A stretch of 64,000 nt of DNA from Pseudomonas peradeniyensis (GTDB lineage: Bacteria > Pseudomonadota > Gammaproteobacteria > Pseudomonadales > Pseudomonadaceae). The stretch is from positions 434,001 through 498,000 of the forward strand of contig NZ_JABWRJ020000003.1 of NCBI RefSeq assembly GCF_014268935.2, in the 5' to 3' direction. Positions 40,506-49,626 of the stretch are shown piece by piece; the first letter of the stretch is position 1, and every line of letters begins with the position of its first letter. Below the pieces are notes generated by a model that was given only the letters and a program-made list of their open reading frames with translations, had not been told where the DNA came from and did not search any database. A program made the translations under genes and the position numbers.

Positions 40506-42566
40506 ATGGCCTTCGAAGCAATGTTCCAGCCGATCCAGATCGGCAAGCTGACCGTCCGCAACCGCGTGCTGAGCACCGCGCACGCCGAGGTCTACGCCAC
40601 CGACGGCGGCATGACCACCGACCGCTACGTGAAGTACTACGAAGAGAAGGCCAAGGGCGGCATCGGCCTGGCCATCTGCGGCGGCTCGTCGGTGGTGGCC
40701 ATCGACAGCCCGCAGGAGTGGTGGTCGTCGGTCAACCTGTCCACCGACCGCATCATCCCGCACTTCCAGAACCTCGCCGACGCCATGCACAAGCATGGCG
40801 CCAAGATCATGATCCAGATTACCCACATGGGTCGTCGCTCGCGCTGGGACGGCTTCAACTGGCCGACCCTGATGTCGCCGTCGGGCATCCGCGAACCCGT
40901 GCACCGCGCCACCTGCAAGACCATCGAGGTGGAGGAGATCTGGCGGGTGATCGGCAACTACGCGCAAGCGGCGCGTCGTGCCAAGGAGGGCGGTCTGGAC
41001 GGCGTCGAGCTGTCGGCCGTGCACCAGCACATGATCGACCAGTTCTGGAGCCCACGGGTCAACAAGCGTACCGACGAGTGGGGCGGCACCTTCGAAGGTC
41101 GCATGAAGTTTGGCCTGGAAGTGCTCAAGGCCGTGCGCAAGGAAGTCGGCGACGACTTCTGCGTGGGCATGCGCATCTGCGGCGACGAGTTCCATCCCGA
41201 TGGCCTCAGCCACGAGGACATGAAGCAGATCGCCGCCTACTACGACGCCACCGGCATGCTCGATTTCATCGGCGTGGTCGGCTCTGGCTGCGACACCCAC
41301 AACACCCTGGCCAACGTCATCCCCAACATGAGCTATCCGCCGGAGCCGTTCCTGCACCTGGCGGCCGGCATCAAGGAAGTGGTCAAGGTCCCGGTGCTGC
41401 ACGCGCAGAACATCAAGGACCCGAACCAGGCCACGCGCATCCTCGAAGGCGGTTACGTCGACATGGTCGGCATGACCCGCGCGCACATCGCCGACCCGCA
41501 CCTGATCGCCAAGATCAAGATGGGCCAGGTCGACCAGATCAAGCAGTGCGTCGGTGCCAACTACTGCATCGACCGTCAGTACCAGGGCCTGGATGTGCTG
41601 TGCATCCAGAACGCCGCGACCTCCCGTGAATACATGGGCGTGCCGCACATCATCGAGAAATCCACCGGGCCGAAGCGCAAGGTGGTGGTGGTCGGCGCCG
41701 GCCCGGCCGGCATGGAGGCGGCCCGCGTCGCCGCCGAGCGTGGCCACGACGTCACCGTGTTCGAGAAGAAGGACCAGATCGGCGGGCAGATCACCATCGC
41801 CGCCAAGGCGCCGCAGCGCGACCAGATCGCCGGCATCACCCGCTGGTACCAGCTGGAGTTCGCCCGCCTGAAGGTCGACCTGCGCCTGGGTACCGCCGCG
41901 GATGTGGACACCATCCAGGACCTGCGCCCGGACATCATCGTGCTGGCGGTGGGCGGCCATTCGTTCCTCGAGCAGAACGAGCACTGGGGCGCCGCCGAAG
42001 GGCTGGTGGTGAGCAGCTGGGACGTGCTCGACGGCAAGGTCGCGCCGGGCAAGAACGTGCTGGTGTACGACACCATCTGCGAATTCACCGGCATGTCGGT
42101 GGCCGACTTCATCGCCGACAAGGGCAGCCAGGTCGAGATCGTCACCGACGACATCAAGCCGGGCGTGGCCATGGGCGGCACGACCTTCCCGACCTACTAC
42201 CGCAGCATGTACCCGAAAGAAGTGATCATGACTGGCGACATGATGCTGGAAAAGGTCTACCGCGAGGGCGACAAGCTGGTGGCAGTGCTCGAGAACGAGT
42301 ACACCGGCGCCAAGGAAGAGCGCGTGGTCGACCAGGTGGTGGTGGAGAACGGCGTGCGCCCTGACGAGCAGCTGTACTACGCGCTCAAGGACGGCTCGCG
42401 CAACAAGGGCCAGATCGACGTGGAGGCGCTGTTCGCCATCAAGCCGCAGCCGATCCTCAGCCAGCCGGGCGAGGGCTACCTGCTTTACCGCATCGGCGAC
42501 TGCGTGGCCCAGCGCAACGTGCATGCGGCGATCTATGACGCCTTGCGCTTGTGCAAGGACTTCTGA
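40506..42566 (+). CDS. dgcA: Dimethylglycine demethylase subunit DgcA (OYE-type flavoprotein)
   Basis: 686 residues. It has the trimethylamine-dehydrogenase plan: an N-terminal old-yellow-enzyme FMN barrel (FQPIQIGKLTVRNRVLSTAHAEVY) to about 340, an Fe-S loop, then two nucleotide-binding domains (VVVVGAGPAGMEAARVAAERG near 395; VLVYDTICEFTGMSVADFIADKG near 520). The Fe-S loop reads C348-VGA-NY-C354 ... C366. Relatives have four cysteines (CxxCxxC...C); here position 351 is Ala. It demethylates dimethylglycine to sarcosine with DgcB, passing electrons to ETF. The 158-bp gap to dgcB holds a REP pair. Confidence 0.92.
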   Translation: MAFEAMFQPIQIGKLTVRNRVLSTAHAEVYATDGGMTTDRYVKYYEEKAKGGIGLAICGGSSVVAIDSPQEWWSSVNLSTDRIIPHFQNLADAMHKHGAKIMIQITHMGRRSRWDGFNWPTLMSPSGIREPVHRATCKTIEVEEIWRVIGNYAQAARRAKEGGLDGVELSAVHQHMIDQFWSPRVNKRTDEWGGTFEGRMKFGLEVLKAVRKEVGDDFCVGMRICGDEFHPDGLSHEDMKQIAAYYDATGMLDFIGVVGSGCDTHNTLANVIPNMSYPPEPFLHLAAGIKEVVKVPVLHAQNIKDPNQATRILEGGYVDMVGMTRAHIADPHLIAKIKMGQVDQIKQCVGANYCIDRQYQGLDVLCIQNAATSREYMGVPHIIEKSTGPKRKVVVVGAGPAGMEAARVAAERGHDVTVFEKKDQIGGQITIAAKAPQRDQIAGITRWYQLEFARLKVDLRLGTAADVDTIQDLRPDIIVLAVGGHSFLEQNEHWGAAEGLVVSSWDVLDGKVAPGKNVLVYDTICEFTGMSVADFIADKGSQVEIVTDDIKPGVAMGGTTFPTYYRSMYPKEVIMTGDMMLEKVYREGDKLVAVLENEYTGAKEERVVDQVVVENGVRPDEQLYYALKDGSRNKGQIDVEALFAIKPQPILSQPGEGYLLYRIGDCVAQRNVHAAIYDALRLCKDF

Positions 42567-42580
42567 TCGCACCGCCTCTC

Positions 42581-42669
42581 TGTAGGAGCGGATTTATCCG
42601 CGATGGGGCCGGCCCAGGCTGATGGGTTGTCGCTGCCGGCGCTATCGCGGATGAATCCGCTCCTACAGG
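42581..42669. repeat. Convergent REP-like pair between dgcA and dgcB
   Basis: TGTAGGAGCGGATTTATCCGCGAT and its near inverse ATCGCGGATGAATCCGCTCCTACA lie about 40 bp apart: a fourth REP subfamily (GCGGATTTATCCGCGA). It lies inside the dgc operon, 13 bp after the dgcA stop. Confidence 0.85.
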
Positions 42670-42724
42670 GCTCCGCGTCGCTCTTGGGAGCGGCGCAAGA
42701 ATCCAGCTGTTGTGGGAGCCTCCC

Positions 42725-44677
42725 ATGTTGAACACCCTCTTACCCATCCTGCTGTTCACCGCCCTCGGCCTGGCGGTGCTTGGCGCCCTGCGCCGGGTGC
42801 GCATGTGGCGGCGTGGGCGGCCTAGCAAGGTTGACCTGATCGGTGGCCTGCTGGCCATGCCACGGCGTTACCTGGTGGACCTGCACCATGTGGTCGAGCG
42901 CGACAAGTACATGTCCAAGACCCACGTCGCCACCGCTGGCGGCTTCGTGCTGTCGGCCGTGCTGGCGATCCTGGTGCACGGCTTCGGCCTGCACAGCACG
43001 ATCCTTGGCTACGCCTTGCTGTTGGCCACGGTGATCATGTTCACCGGTGCGATCTTTGTCTTCAAACGCCGCCTGAACCCACCGTCGCGCCTGTCAAAGG
43101 GCCCTTGGATGCGTCTGCCCAAGAGCCTGCTGATGTTCGCGGCGAGCTTCTTCATCGCCACGCTGCCGGTTGCCGGCATCCTGCCGGAAGGGACCGGTGG
43201 CTGGGTGCTCGTCGCCTTGCTGGGCCTTGGCGTGCTGTGGGGCGTGTCCGAGCTGTTCTTCGGCATGACCTGGGGCGGCCCGATGAAGCACGCCTTCGCC
43301 GGCGCTCTGCACCTGGCATGGCACCGCCGCGCCGAGCGCTTCGGCGGTGGCCGCTCCACCGGCCTCAAGCCGCTGGACCTCGAAGACCCCAACGCACCGC
43401 TGGGCGTGGAGAAACCGGTCGATTTCACCTGGAACCAACTGCTCGGCTTCGACGCCTGCGTGCAGTGCGGCAAGTGCGAGGCCATGTGCCCGGCGTTCGC
43501 CGCCGGCCAGCCGCTGAACCCGAAAAAGCTGATCCAGGACATGGTCATCGGCCTGGCCGGTGGCACCGACGCGCAGTTCGCCGGCAGCCCCTACCCAGGC
43601 AAGCCGGTCGGCGAACATGGCGGCCATCCGCACCAGCCAATCGTCAACGGCCTGGTGGATGCCGAGACATTGTGGTCGTGCACCACCTGCCGCGCCTGCG
43701 TCGAGGAATGCCCGATGATGATCGAGCACGTCGATGCCATCGTCGACATGCGCCGCCACCTGACCCTGGAAAAGGGTGCCACGCCGAACAAGGGCGCCGA
43801 GGTGCTGGACAACCTGATCGCCACCGACAACCCCGGCGGTTTCGCCCCGGGCGGGCGGATGAACTGGGCGGCCGACCTCAACCTGAAACTGCTGTCCGAG
43901 GTGAAGCGCACCGAGGTGCTGTTCTGGGTCGGCGATGGCGCCTTCGACATGCGCAACCAACGCACCCTGCGCGCGTTCGTCAAAGTGCTCAAGGCCTCGG
44001 GCGTGGACTTCGCCGTGCTCGGCCTGGAAGAACGCGACAGCGGTGACGTGGCCCGGCGCCTGGGCGACGAGGCGACCTTCCAGCAACTGGCCAAGCGCAA
44101 TATCCAGACCCTGGGCAAATACGGCTTCCAGCGCATCGTCACCTGCGATCCGCACAGCTTCCATGTGCTGAAGAACGAGTACGGCGCTCTCGGCGGCGAA
44201 TACCAGGTGCAGCACCACAGCACCTACATTGCCGAGCTGATCGCCGCGAACAAGCTCAACCTCGGCCAGCACAAGGGTGGCAGCGTCACCTACCACGACC
44301 CGTGCTACCTGGGCCGTTACAACGGCGAATACGAAGCCCCGCGCGAAGTGCTCAAGGCGCTGGGTATCGAAGTGCGCGAGATGCAGCGCTCGGGCTTCCG
44401 CTCACGCTGCTGCGGTGGTGGTGGCGGTGCGCCGATCACCGATATTCCCGGCAAGCAGCGTATTCCCGACATGCGCATGGACGATATCCGCGAGACTGAG
44501 GCCGAGTTGGTGGCAGTGGGTTGTCCACAGTGCACGGCGATGCTCGAGGGCGTGGTCGAACCGCGTCCGCAGATCAAGGACCTGGCCGAGCTGGTCGCCG
44601 ATGTGCTGATCGAAGACGAAGCCCCTGCAACCCCGAAGTCGCAGGCTGCCAAACGTGAACCTGCGGAGGTGCACTGA
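42725..44677 (+). CDS. dgcB: Dimethylglycine demethylase subunit DgcB (membrane Fe-S protein)
   Basis: 650 residues from ATG 42725 (TGGGAG upstream). The N-terminal third has about four membrane helices. Two 4Fe-4S motifs follow, CVQCGKCEAMCP and CTTCRACVEECP, then the two cysteine-rich CCG-type domains (DPCYLGRYNGEYEAPREVLKALG...RCCGGGGGAP and GCPQCTAML), as in heterodisulfide-reductase/GlpC-like proteins. It takes electrons from DgcA or ETF and probably delivers them to the quinone pool. Its TGA overlaps the etfA ATG. Confidence 0.92.
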   Translation: MLNTLLPILLFTALGLAVLGALRRVRMWRRGRPSKVDLIGGLLAMPRRYLVDLHHVVERDKYMSKTHVATAGGFVLSAVLAILVHGFGLHSTILGYALLLATVIMFTGAIFVFKRRLNPPSRLSKGPWMRLPKSLLMFAASFFIATLPVAGILPEGTGGWVLVALLGLGVLWGVSELFFGMTWGGPMKHAFAGALHLAWHRRAERFGGGRSTGLKPLDLEDPNAPLGVEKPVDFTWNQLLGFDACVQCGKCEAMCPAFAAGQPLNPKKLIQDMVIGLAGGTDAQFAGSPYPGKPVGEHGGHPHQPIVNGLVDAETLWSCTTCRACVEECPMMIEHVDAIVDMRRHLTLEKGATPNKGAEVLDNLIATDNPGGFAPGGRMNWAADLNLKLLSEVKRTEVLFWVGDGAFDMRNQRTLRAFVKVLKASGVDFAVLGLEERDSGDVARRLGDEATFQQLAKRNIQTLGKYGFQRIVTCDPHSFHVLKNEYGALGGEYQVQHHSTYIAELIAANKLNLGQHKGGSVTYHDPCYLGRYNGEYEAPREVLKALGIEVREMQRSGFRSRCCGGGGGAPITDIPGKQRIPDMRMDDIRETEAELVAVGCPQCTAMLEGVVEPRPQIKDLAELVADVLIEDEAPATPKSQAAKREPAEVH

Positions 44678-45909
44678 TGAGCGACATCATCCGCCGCGAT
44701 CCACGCGCCGAGTGGATCGCCCGTAACCGCCTGCATCCGCTGCACGCGGCGATGCAGACGCAACAGACCAGCTGGATGGGCCCGCACGGCATCATCCGCA
44801 AGAACCCGCACGCGATCGCCGCCGGCTTCATCGGCCCCAGCGGCCTCAAGCGCATCGACCGCAGCGGCGTCCAGCAGGGCACCGGTGTCGGCGGGCGCCG
44901 CAGCGCGGCGGCCGAAGTGCAGTTGCCGCTGCATCAAGTGGTTGAGCCTGCCTTCTACATCGCCGTGGTGCCGGACATGGTCGGTGGCCGCCTGGGCAGC
45001 CACGACCGCGACCTGCTGGGCCTTGCCCACAGCCTCGCCGGCAGCGACGGCGCGGTGTTGGCGGTTGTGTTCGGCGAGCACAAGGAAAACAACTTTTCCA
45101 CAGCCGGCGTCGATCGCTTGCTGGTCATCGAGGGCGAGGCCTTCGAAGGTTATGCACCGGAGCAACTGGTGCAGGGCTTGCGGGCTGTGGATAACCAGTT
45201 CGCGCCGCGCCACTGGTTGTTGCCCGACAGTCGTACCGGCGGTGGGGAACTGGGGCGCCGCCTGGCCGCCGCGCTGGGCGAACGCCCGGCGACGCGGGTG
45301 TGGCAGGTCAAGGATGGCCAGTGCATCGGCCGTGCCGGTGCCGGTCATCAGGATATCCAGCGCAGCGTGCCACGCCTGATCCTGGCCGCCGCCGAATGCG
45401 CCGAGCCGGTCAGCGAGACCCGTCACGAAGCGCTGCCGGTGGAGTTGTCCACAGGCGTGGCGCGCAGCCTGTCGCGTATCGAAGACCTGGGTTCGGTGGC
45501 CGTGGACCCGGCTGCCATCGCCATGGCCGAGGCCGAGTTCATCGTCTCCGGCGGCAACGGCGTCAAGGATTGGGACCTGTACCACCAGGCCACGGCGGCC
45601 CTCGGTGCCACCGAGGGCGCGTCGCGGGTGGCGGTGGACGACGGCTTCATGCCGCGCAACCGCCAGGTCGGCGCCACCGGCACCTGGGTCACGGCGCGGG
45701 TCTACGTGGCCGTGGGTATCTCCGGCGCCATCCAGCACCTGCAGGGCATCGGCGCCTGCGACAAGGTGGTGGCGATCAACATGGACCCGGGCTGCGACAT
45801 GATCAAGCGGGCCGACCTGTCGGTGATTGGCGACAGCTCGGCGATTCTCAAGGCGCTGATCGAGGCTGTGGACAACTTCCGCAGCGGCGGCCAGCGCGAC
45901 GCGGCATAG
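44677..45909 (+). CDS. etfA: Electron transfer flavoprotein alpha subunit, dgc-linked
   Basis: 410 residues, longer than housekeeping EtfA (~310) because of an N-terminal ~90-residue extension (MSDIIRRDPRAEWIARNRLHPLHAAMQTQQ). The C-terminal FAD domain carries the family signature: SRVAVDDGFMPRNRQVGATGTWVTARVYVAVGISGAIQHLQGIG then CDKVVAINMDPGCDMIKRADLSVIGD. It overlaps dgcB by one base and lies 11 bp before etfB. I infer a dedicated ETF for dimethylglycine (and perhaps sarcosine) demethylation. Confidence 0.92.
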   Translation: MSDIIRRDPRAEWIARNRLHPLHAAMQTQQTSWMGPHGIIRKNPHAIAAGFIGPSGLKRIDRSGVQQGTGVGGRRSAAAEVQLPLHQVVEPAFYIAVVPDMVGGRLGSHDRDLLGLAHSLAGSDGAVLAVVFGEHKENNFSTAGVDRLLVIEGEAFEGYAPEQLVQGLRAVDNQFAPRHWLLPDSRTGGGELGRRLAAALGERPATRVWQVKDGQCIGRAGAGHQDIQRSVPRLILAAAECAEPVSETRHEALPVELSTGVARSLSRIEDLGSVAVDPAAIAMAEAEFIVSGGNGVKDWDLYHQATAALGATEGASRVAVDDGFMPRNRQVGATGTWVTARVYVAVGISGAIQHLQGIGACDKVVAINMDPGCDMIKRADLSVIGDSSAILKALIEAVDNFRSGGQRDAA

Positions 45910-45920
45910 GGGCAGCGAGC

Positions 45921-46691
45921 ATGAGTACGAAAGTCATCAGCCTGGTCTCGATCGGCGCCCACCCCAGCTCCGGCCGCGCCCGCCGCGCCGAGCAGGATGC
46001 CCGCGCCGTTGAGCTGGGCTTGCAGCTGGCTGGGGATAACTTGCAGGTGGTGCATGCCGGCGATCCTCGCGAAGAGGCGCTGCGTGCCTACCTGGGCATG
46101 GGGCTGGATCACCTGGATGTGCTGGTACAGCCCGCTGGCGCCGATGTGCTGGGCGTGCTTGGCGATTATCTGCGTGACGCGGGAGCCCAGCTGGTGCTGA
46201 CCGGCAGCCAGGCGGAAACCGGCGAAGGCTCGGGTATGCTGCCATTCCTGCTGGCCGAGAAGCTGGGCTGGCCGCTGGTAGTGGGGCTGGCTGAGGTCGA
46301 ATCCATCGACAACGGCACCGCCCAGGTGCTGCAGGCTCTGCCACGGGGCCAACGGCGCCGCCTGAAGGTGCGCCTGCCGTTGTTGGCGACTGTGGATAAC
46401 GCTGCGCCCAAGCCTCGGCAATCGGCGTTCGGCCCGGCCCGGCGTGGTGTGCTGGCGGCGCGCAACGTGGCGCTGATCGAGGATCCGCTGCTCGCCGAGG
46501 ATGCGCTGCAACCGGCCAGGCCAAGGCCCAAGCGCCTCAAGGTGATCAAGGCCAAGAGCGGCGCCGACCGCATGAAGGCCGCCACGGCCAAGGCCAGTGG
46601 CGGGGGCGGCAAGGTGCTCAAGGATGTGTCTCCCCAGGAAGGCGCCGAGGCGATCCTGAAGCTTCTGCTGGAGGAAGGCGTCCTGCGCTGA
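45921..46691 (+). CDS. etfB: Electron transfer flavoprotein beta subunit, dgc-linked
   Basis: 256 residues. KVISLVSIGAHPSSGRARRAEQDARAVELGLQLAG and VLGVLGDYLRDAGAQLVLTGSQAETGEGSGMLPFLLAEKLGWPLVVGLAEVE are the ETF-beta core that binds AMP. The C-terminal ~70 residues are basic and Ala/Lys-rich (RPKRLKVIKAKSGADRMKAATAKASGGGGK), unlike short housekeeping EtfB. It is last in the dgc operon. No terminator hairpin is clear; an accessory region follows. Confidence 0.9.
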   Translation: MSTKVISLVSIGAHPSSGRARRAEQDARAVELGLQLAGDNLQVVHAGDPREEALRAYLGMGLDHLDVLVQPAGADVLGVLGDYLRDAGAQLVLTGSQAETGEGSGMLPFLLAEKLGWPLVVGLAEVESIDNGTAQVLQALPRGQRRRLKVRLPLLATVDNAAPKPRQSAFGPARRGVLAARNVALIEDPLLAEDALQPARPRPKRLKVIKAKSGADRMKAATAKASGGGGKVLKDVSPQEGAEAILKLLLEEGVLR

Positions 46692-46752
46692 GGCCATCGC
46701 TTGCTGCTCCCGTAGGCCCGCCCAGGGCCTGCATGAGACCGCGCCTCTGGTT

Positions 46753-47241
46753 TTGCCCACCGAATCTGTTCGCCACGTTGTGGATAAAGTGTTTGTCACT
46801 CGCTGGAGGCTACGCAGTTCAAAGCTTGCAGCGAGTTGATCAAATAACGATCAGTGCCAGTCTTTGGTGGGTGACGGTTCGTCAATCCAGCTCGGATGCA
46901 TCCTATGGGCTTTTGCCCACAAATACTGTTGGCCGGTCTGTGGATAATATGTAAAGACATGCCTGGAGCTGGCGGCACTATTGGCTTGCACCCTATTGAT
47001 CATAAAATGAACAAAGCCGTATTGGCGGGTGTAAAACCAGGCGTCAGTGTACTTTCAGCATGATATCCACAGGAGTCCTGGCATGCAGCGCGCTGTTGTC
47101 AACAAATGCTGTTGGCGTTTCTGTGGATAATATGTTGGATGAATGTCGCAGGCCCTGATTTCTCTGGGCTAAAGCGGGTTGAGTGTTTTTTGACCAGTTG
47201 ATTGCCGGTGACGGCCCGGCGGGGTGTTGTGGATAACACTG
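46753..47241. repeat. Four spaced repeats TTGYCNNC-N18-TGTGGATAA
   Basis: The units start at 46753, 46913, 47096 and 47202. In every unit the TTG is exactly 26 bp before TGTGGATAA (46779, 46939, 47122, 47228). Units 1 and 2 stay alignable for about 100 bp, sharing CTGGAG, GCTTGCA and TTGATCA at the same offsets. Units 2 and 3 share CAAAT-CTGTTGGC and GGATAATATG. TGTGGATAA is the reverse complement of the DnaA box TTATCCACA. The function is unknown. Confidence 0.65.
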
Positions 47242-47270
47242 ATGCTGACCGGTCGAGCTACTCGCCATTG

Positions 47271-47291
47271 ACCTGGCATTTTTGCCAGTTA
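47271..47291. repeat. 21-bp palindromic element, copy 3
   Basis: ACCTGGCATTTTTGCCAGTT: a perfect palindrome CTGGCA-TTTT-TGCCAG, 118 bp upstream of the orphan RHS-core gene. Confidence 0.7.
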
Positions 47292-47409
47292 TCACAATTG
47301 CGCGTCGGTGTTAGCGTGCTTTCAGTTGGCCTGCTGCAGGGCTGTGCACGCATTCGCAGGGCAGGCATAGACCCTATCGGCTGCCATTTCCTCGTAGGAG
47401 TCGCGGTTA

Positions 47410-48192
47410 ATGTCGAGCACACTACTGGCAGTTGACCGCCTTCACAGTCCACTTGCCCGGTTTGGTGCAAGCAATAGCATTGCCGCGTACTTGCCATACG
47501 GCCACAAGCATGGGCTGGTAGATAAGCCAAGGCTCGGTTTCACTGGCCAGCTGTGCGAGCCCGTAGTGGGTTGGTATTCCCTGGGCAATGGCTATAGGGT
47601 CTATAATCCAGTTTTGATGTGTTTTCACTCGCCAGACAGGCTAAGCCCTTTTGGTAAAGGTGGGATCAATACCTATGCATATTGTGTTCGTGACCCGATA
47701 AACAGGGCTGACCCAAGTGGAAGGTTTGGATCGCAGATGGCCACTATTTATCTCGGCGGAAAGGTCTCGCTTGACCTTATAAATATTGGGTTGAAATGGT
47801 GGCGACAGAAGTTGACCAAGTCGACTCGCCCCTGGACGGATCCTATGAAGTATGTCGAGATTACTAGTCGCGGGTTAAAGGTTTTTTCGTTGGCTACGTT
47901 TGGCACTAGCGAGATTGTTAAGAGAAGCGCTTCTGATGTAACTGATCCTGCCGATACACTCCAGATCATGGAGAGAGATAGTAAGTTAAATGATGCCGAT
48001 ACTGTCAGGGGCGTTGCCATGCTTGCTGCTCTTGGCTCGAATGTTCTTGATATGTGGGTGAATATTGTGGATGTAGACAGGGCGAGGCATAAGAAGGCTA
48101 TAGCAGAGGATGCTGCAAACGTTCGAGGGCAGCAGGCTTCCTCCGAGGAAGCGGCTATGATTGATATTGGTGATGCAGATGGCGGAGGTTAG
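47410..48192 (+). CDS. Orphan RHS repeat-associated core protein with variable tail
   Basis: 260 residues from ATG 47410 (AGGAG 10 nt upstream). Residues ~1-105 are the RHS-associated core: LLAVDRLHSPL, LGFTGQLCEPVVGWYSLGNGYRVYNPVLMCFHSPDRLSPFGKGGINTYAYCVRDPINRADPSGR. The ~155-residue tail has no recognised toxin motif; it is partly amphipathic and ends acidic (IDIGDADGGG). There is no long RHS/YD-repeat protein in front and no immunity-like gene behind, so it is a solitary module. AT-rich, acquired, inserted between etfB and gbcA. Homologous in its first ~105 residues to the gene at 51244. Confidence 0.82.
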   Translation: MSSTLLAVDRLHSPLARFGASNSIAAYLPYGHKHGLVDKPRLGFTGQLCEPVVGWYSLGNGYRVYNPVLMCFHSPDRLSPFGKGGINTYAYCVRDPINRADPSGRFGSQMATIYLGGKVSLDLINIGLKWWRQKLTKSTRPWTDPMKYVEITSRGLKVFSLATFGTSEIVKRSASDVTDPADTLQIMERDSKLNDADTVRGVAMLAALGSNVLDMWVNIVDVDRARHKKAIAEDAANVRGQQASSEEAAMIDIGDADGGG

Positions 48193-48333
48193 AAATCAGG
48201 CTCAAGTTAAGCAGTGATTAATTGTGTTGCATTTTCTACACGATATGTGATTTATGAGTCATAAGTGAATGGATGTCCTGCACTTCAGAGCCACGCCTGC
48301 TGCCAATAGGCGCAGGCATGGCTGATGCTCTTG

Positions 48334-49626
48334 CTACTGTGCCAGAACTTCCTTGAGATACGGCGCCGGCGCAGCCCCCAGATTGTTCAACAACCGCTGA
48401 CTGTACCAATCAATAAAATTCACCACCCCAAACTCATAAGTCTTCGAATACGGCCCCGGCTGGTACGCCGTGGAATTGATCCCCCGCTGGTTCTCCTCGG
48501 CCAGCCGCCGATCCTGGTCGTTGGTGGCATCCCACACCTTGCGCATGTCCTCGGGCTTGTAGTCCACACCCTCCACCGCATCCTTGTGCACCAGCCACTT
48601 GGTGGTGACCATGGTTTCCTGCGCGCTGATCGGCCACACGGTGAACACGATCATGTGGTCGCCCATGCAGTGGTTCCACGAATGCGGAAGGTGCAGGATG
48701 CGCATCGAGCCGAGGTCCGGGTTCTTGATGCGGCCCATCAGCTTCTGGCAGGCCTGCTTGCCGTCCATGGTCATCGACACGGTGCCCTTGAGCAGCGGCA
48801 TGCGCACGATGCGGTTACGCAGGCCGTGGCTCTTGTGCAGGTACGGGATCTTCTCGGCTTCCCAGGCGGCGGCCGAGGCGGCGACGTGGTCCTTGAATTC
48901 CTGGCTGGCGCGCGGGTCGTTGGTGTCGTCCCATTCCAGCAAGGTCTTCAGCAGTTCGGGGTGCGAGCCGCTGCAGTGGTAGCACTCGCGGTTGTTCTCC
49001 AGCACCAGCTTCCAGTTGGCCTTCTCCATCAAGGTGGTCTGCACCGCCACCTTGGTGTTCTCCATGTCGTAGGGTTCCATGTAGTGGTCGAGGGTGGCGA
49101 GGAACTCGTCGATGGCCGGCGGGTTCTCGGCCAGGCTGATGAAGATGTAGCCACCGGCCACCTTCACGTTCACAGGCTTGAGGCCGTACTGGTTCATGTC
49201 GAAGTCGGCGCCCATCTCGGTGCCGGCGAACAGCAGGCGGCCATCGAGTTCGTAGGTCCACTGGTGGTAGTGGCAGACCAGCTTGGCCACCTTGCCTTTG
49301 TCGCTGACGCACAGGCGCGAACCGCGGTGGCGGCAGACGTTGTGGAAGGCATGCACCTTACCCTCGGCACCGCGTATCACGATGATCGGGTTCTTGCCGA
49401 TCTGCAGGGTGATGTAGTTGCCCTTGGTCGGGATCTCGCAAACCATGCCGGCGATCAGCCATTCCTTGTGGAAGATCTCCTGCATGTCGATCTGGAACAG
49501 GCGCTCGTCGCAGTAGAACGGTTGCGGCAGCGAGTAGGTGCGCTCGCGGGTCTGCAGCATCTCGGCGGTGGCCTTGCGTGCAGGTTCCAGTGGATCGCCC
49601 AGGCTCAGGGTTGCGGTGACGTCCAT
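48334..49626 (-). CDS. gbcA: Glycine betaine monooxygenase, Rieske oxygenase subunit GbcA
   Basis: 430 residues. The Rieske 2Fe-2S centre is CRHRGSRLCVSDKGKVAKLVCHYHQW (C-x-H ... C-x2-H). The mononuclear iron site is in LENNRECYHCSGSHPELLKTLLEWDD (two histidines in the facial triad). ENPPAIDEFLATLDHYMEPYDMENTKVAVQ and the C-terminal SWNHCMGDHMIVFTVWP are typical of the betaine/stachydrine demethylase group. It oxidatively removes one methyl of glycine betaine to give dimethylglycine, taking electrons from GbcB. Divergent from gbcB, so the two subunits share a control region. Confidence 0.95.
   Translation of the reverse strand: MDVTATLSLGDPLEPARKATAEMLQTRERTYSLPQPFYCDERLFQIDMQEIFHKEWLIAGMVCEIPTKGNYITLQIGKNPIIVIRGAEGKVHAFHNVCRHRGSRLCVSDKGKVAKLVCHYHQWTYELDGRLLFAGTEMGADFDMNQYGLKPVNVKVAGGYIFISLAENPPAIDEFLATLDHYMEPYDMENTKVAVQTTLMEKANWKLVLENNRECYHCSGSHPELLKTLLEWDDTNDPRASQEFKDHVAASAAAWEAEKIPYLHKSHGLRNRIVRMPLLKGTVSMTMDGKQACQKLMGRIKNPDLGSMRILHLPHSWNHCMGDHMIVFTVWPISAQETMVTTKWLVHKDAVEGVDYKPEDMRKVWDATNDQDRRLAEENQRGINSTAYQPGPYSKTYEFGVVNFIDWYSQRLLNNLGAAPAPYLKEVLAQ

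Larger units (their letters stand above)
46692..47409. other. AT-rich accessory intergenic region with DnaA-box-like repeats
   Basis: 718 bp with no credible protein. It holds four spaced repeats with TGTGGATAA (46753-47241), one reverse TATCCACA (47064-47071) and copy 3 of the 21-bp element (47271-47291). Base composition drops sharply after etfB, so the acquired segment probably starts near 46,700 and includes the RHS-core gene. Confidence 0.55.

Noticed and set aside
39942..42572. An 876-codon minus-strand frame opposite dgcA
   Set aside because: Same artefact; dgcA has clear flavoprotein motifs on the plus strand.
46733..46954. A 73-codon plus-strand frame upstream of the RHS gene
   Set aside because: It lies across two of the DnaA-box-like repeats, lacks a Shine-Dalgarno and resembles no protein.
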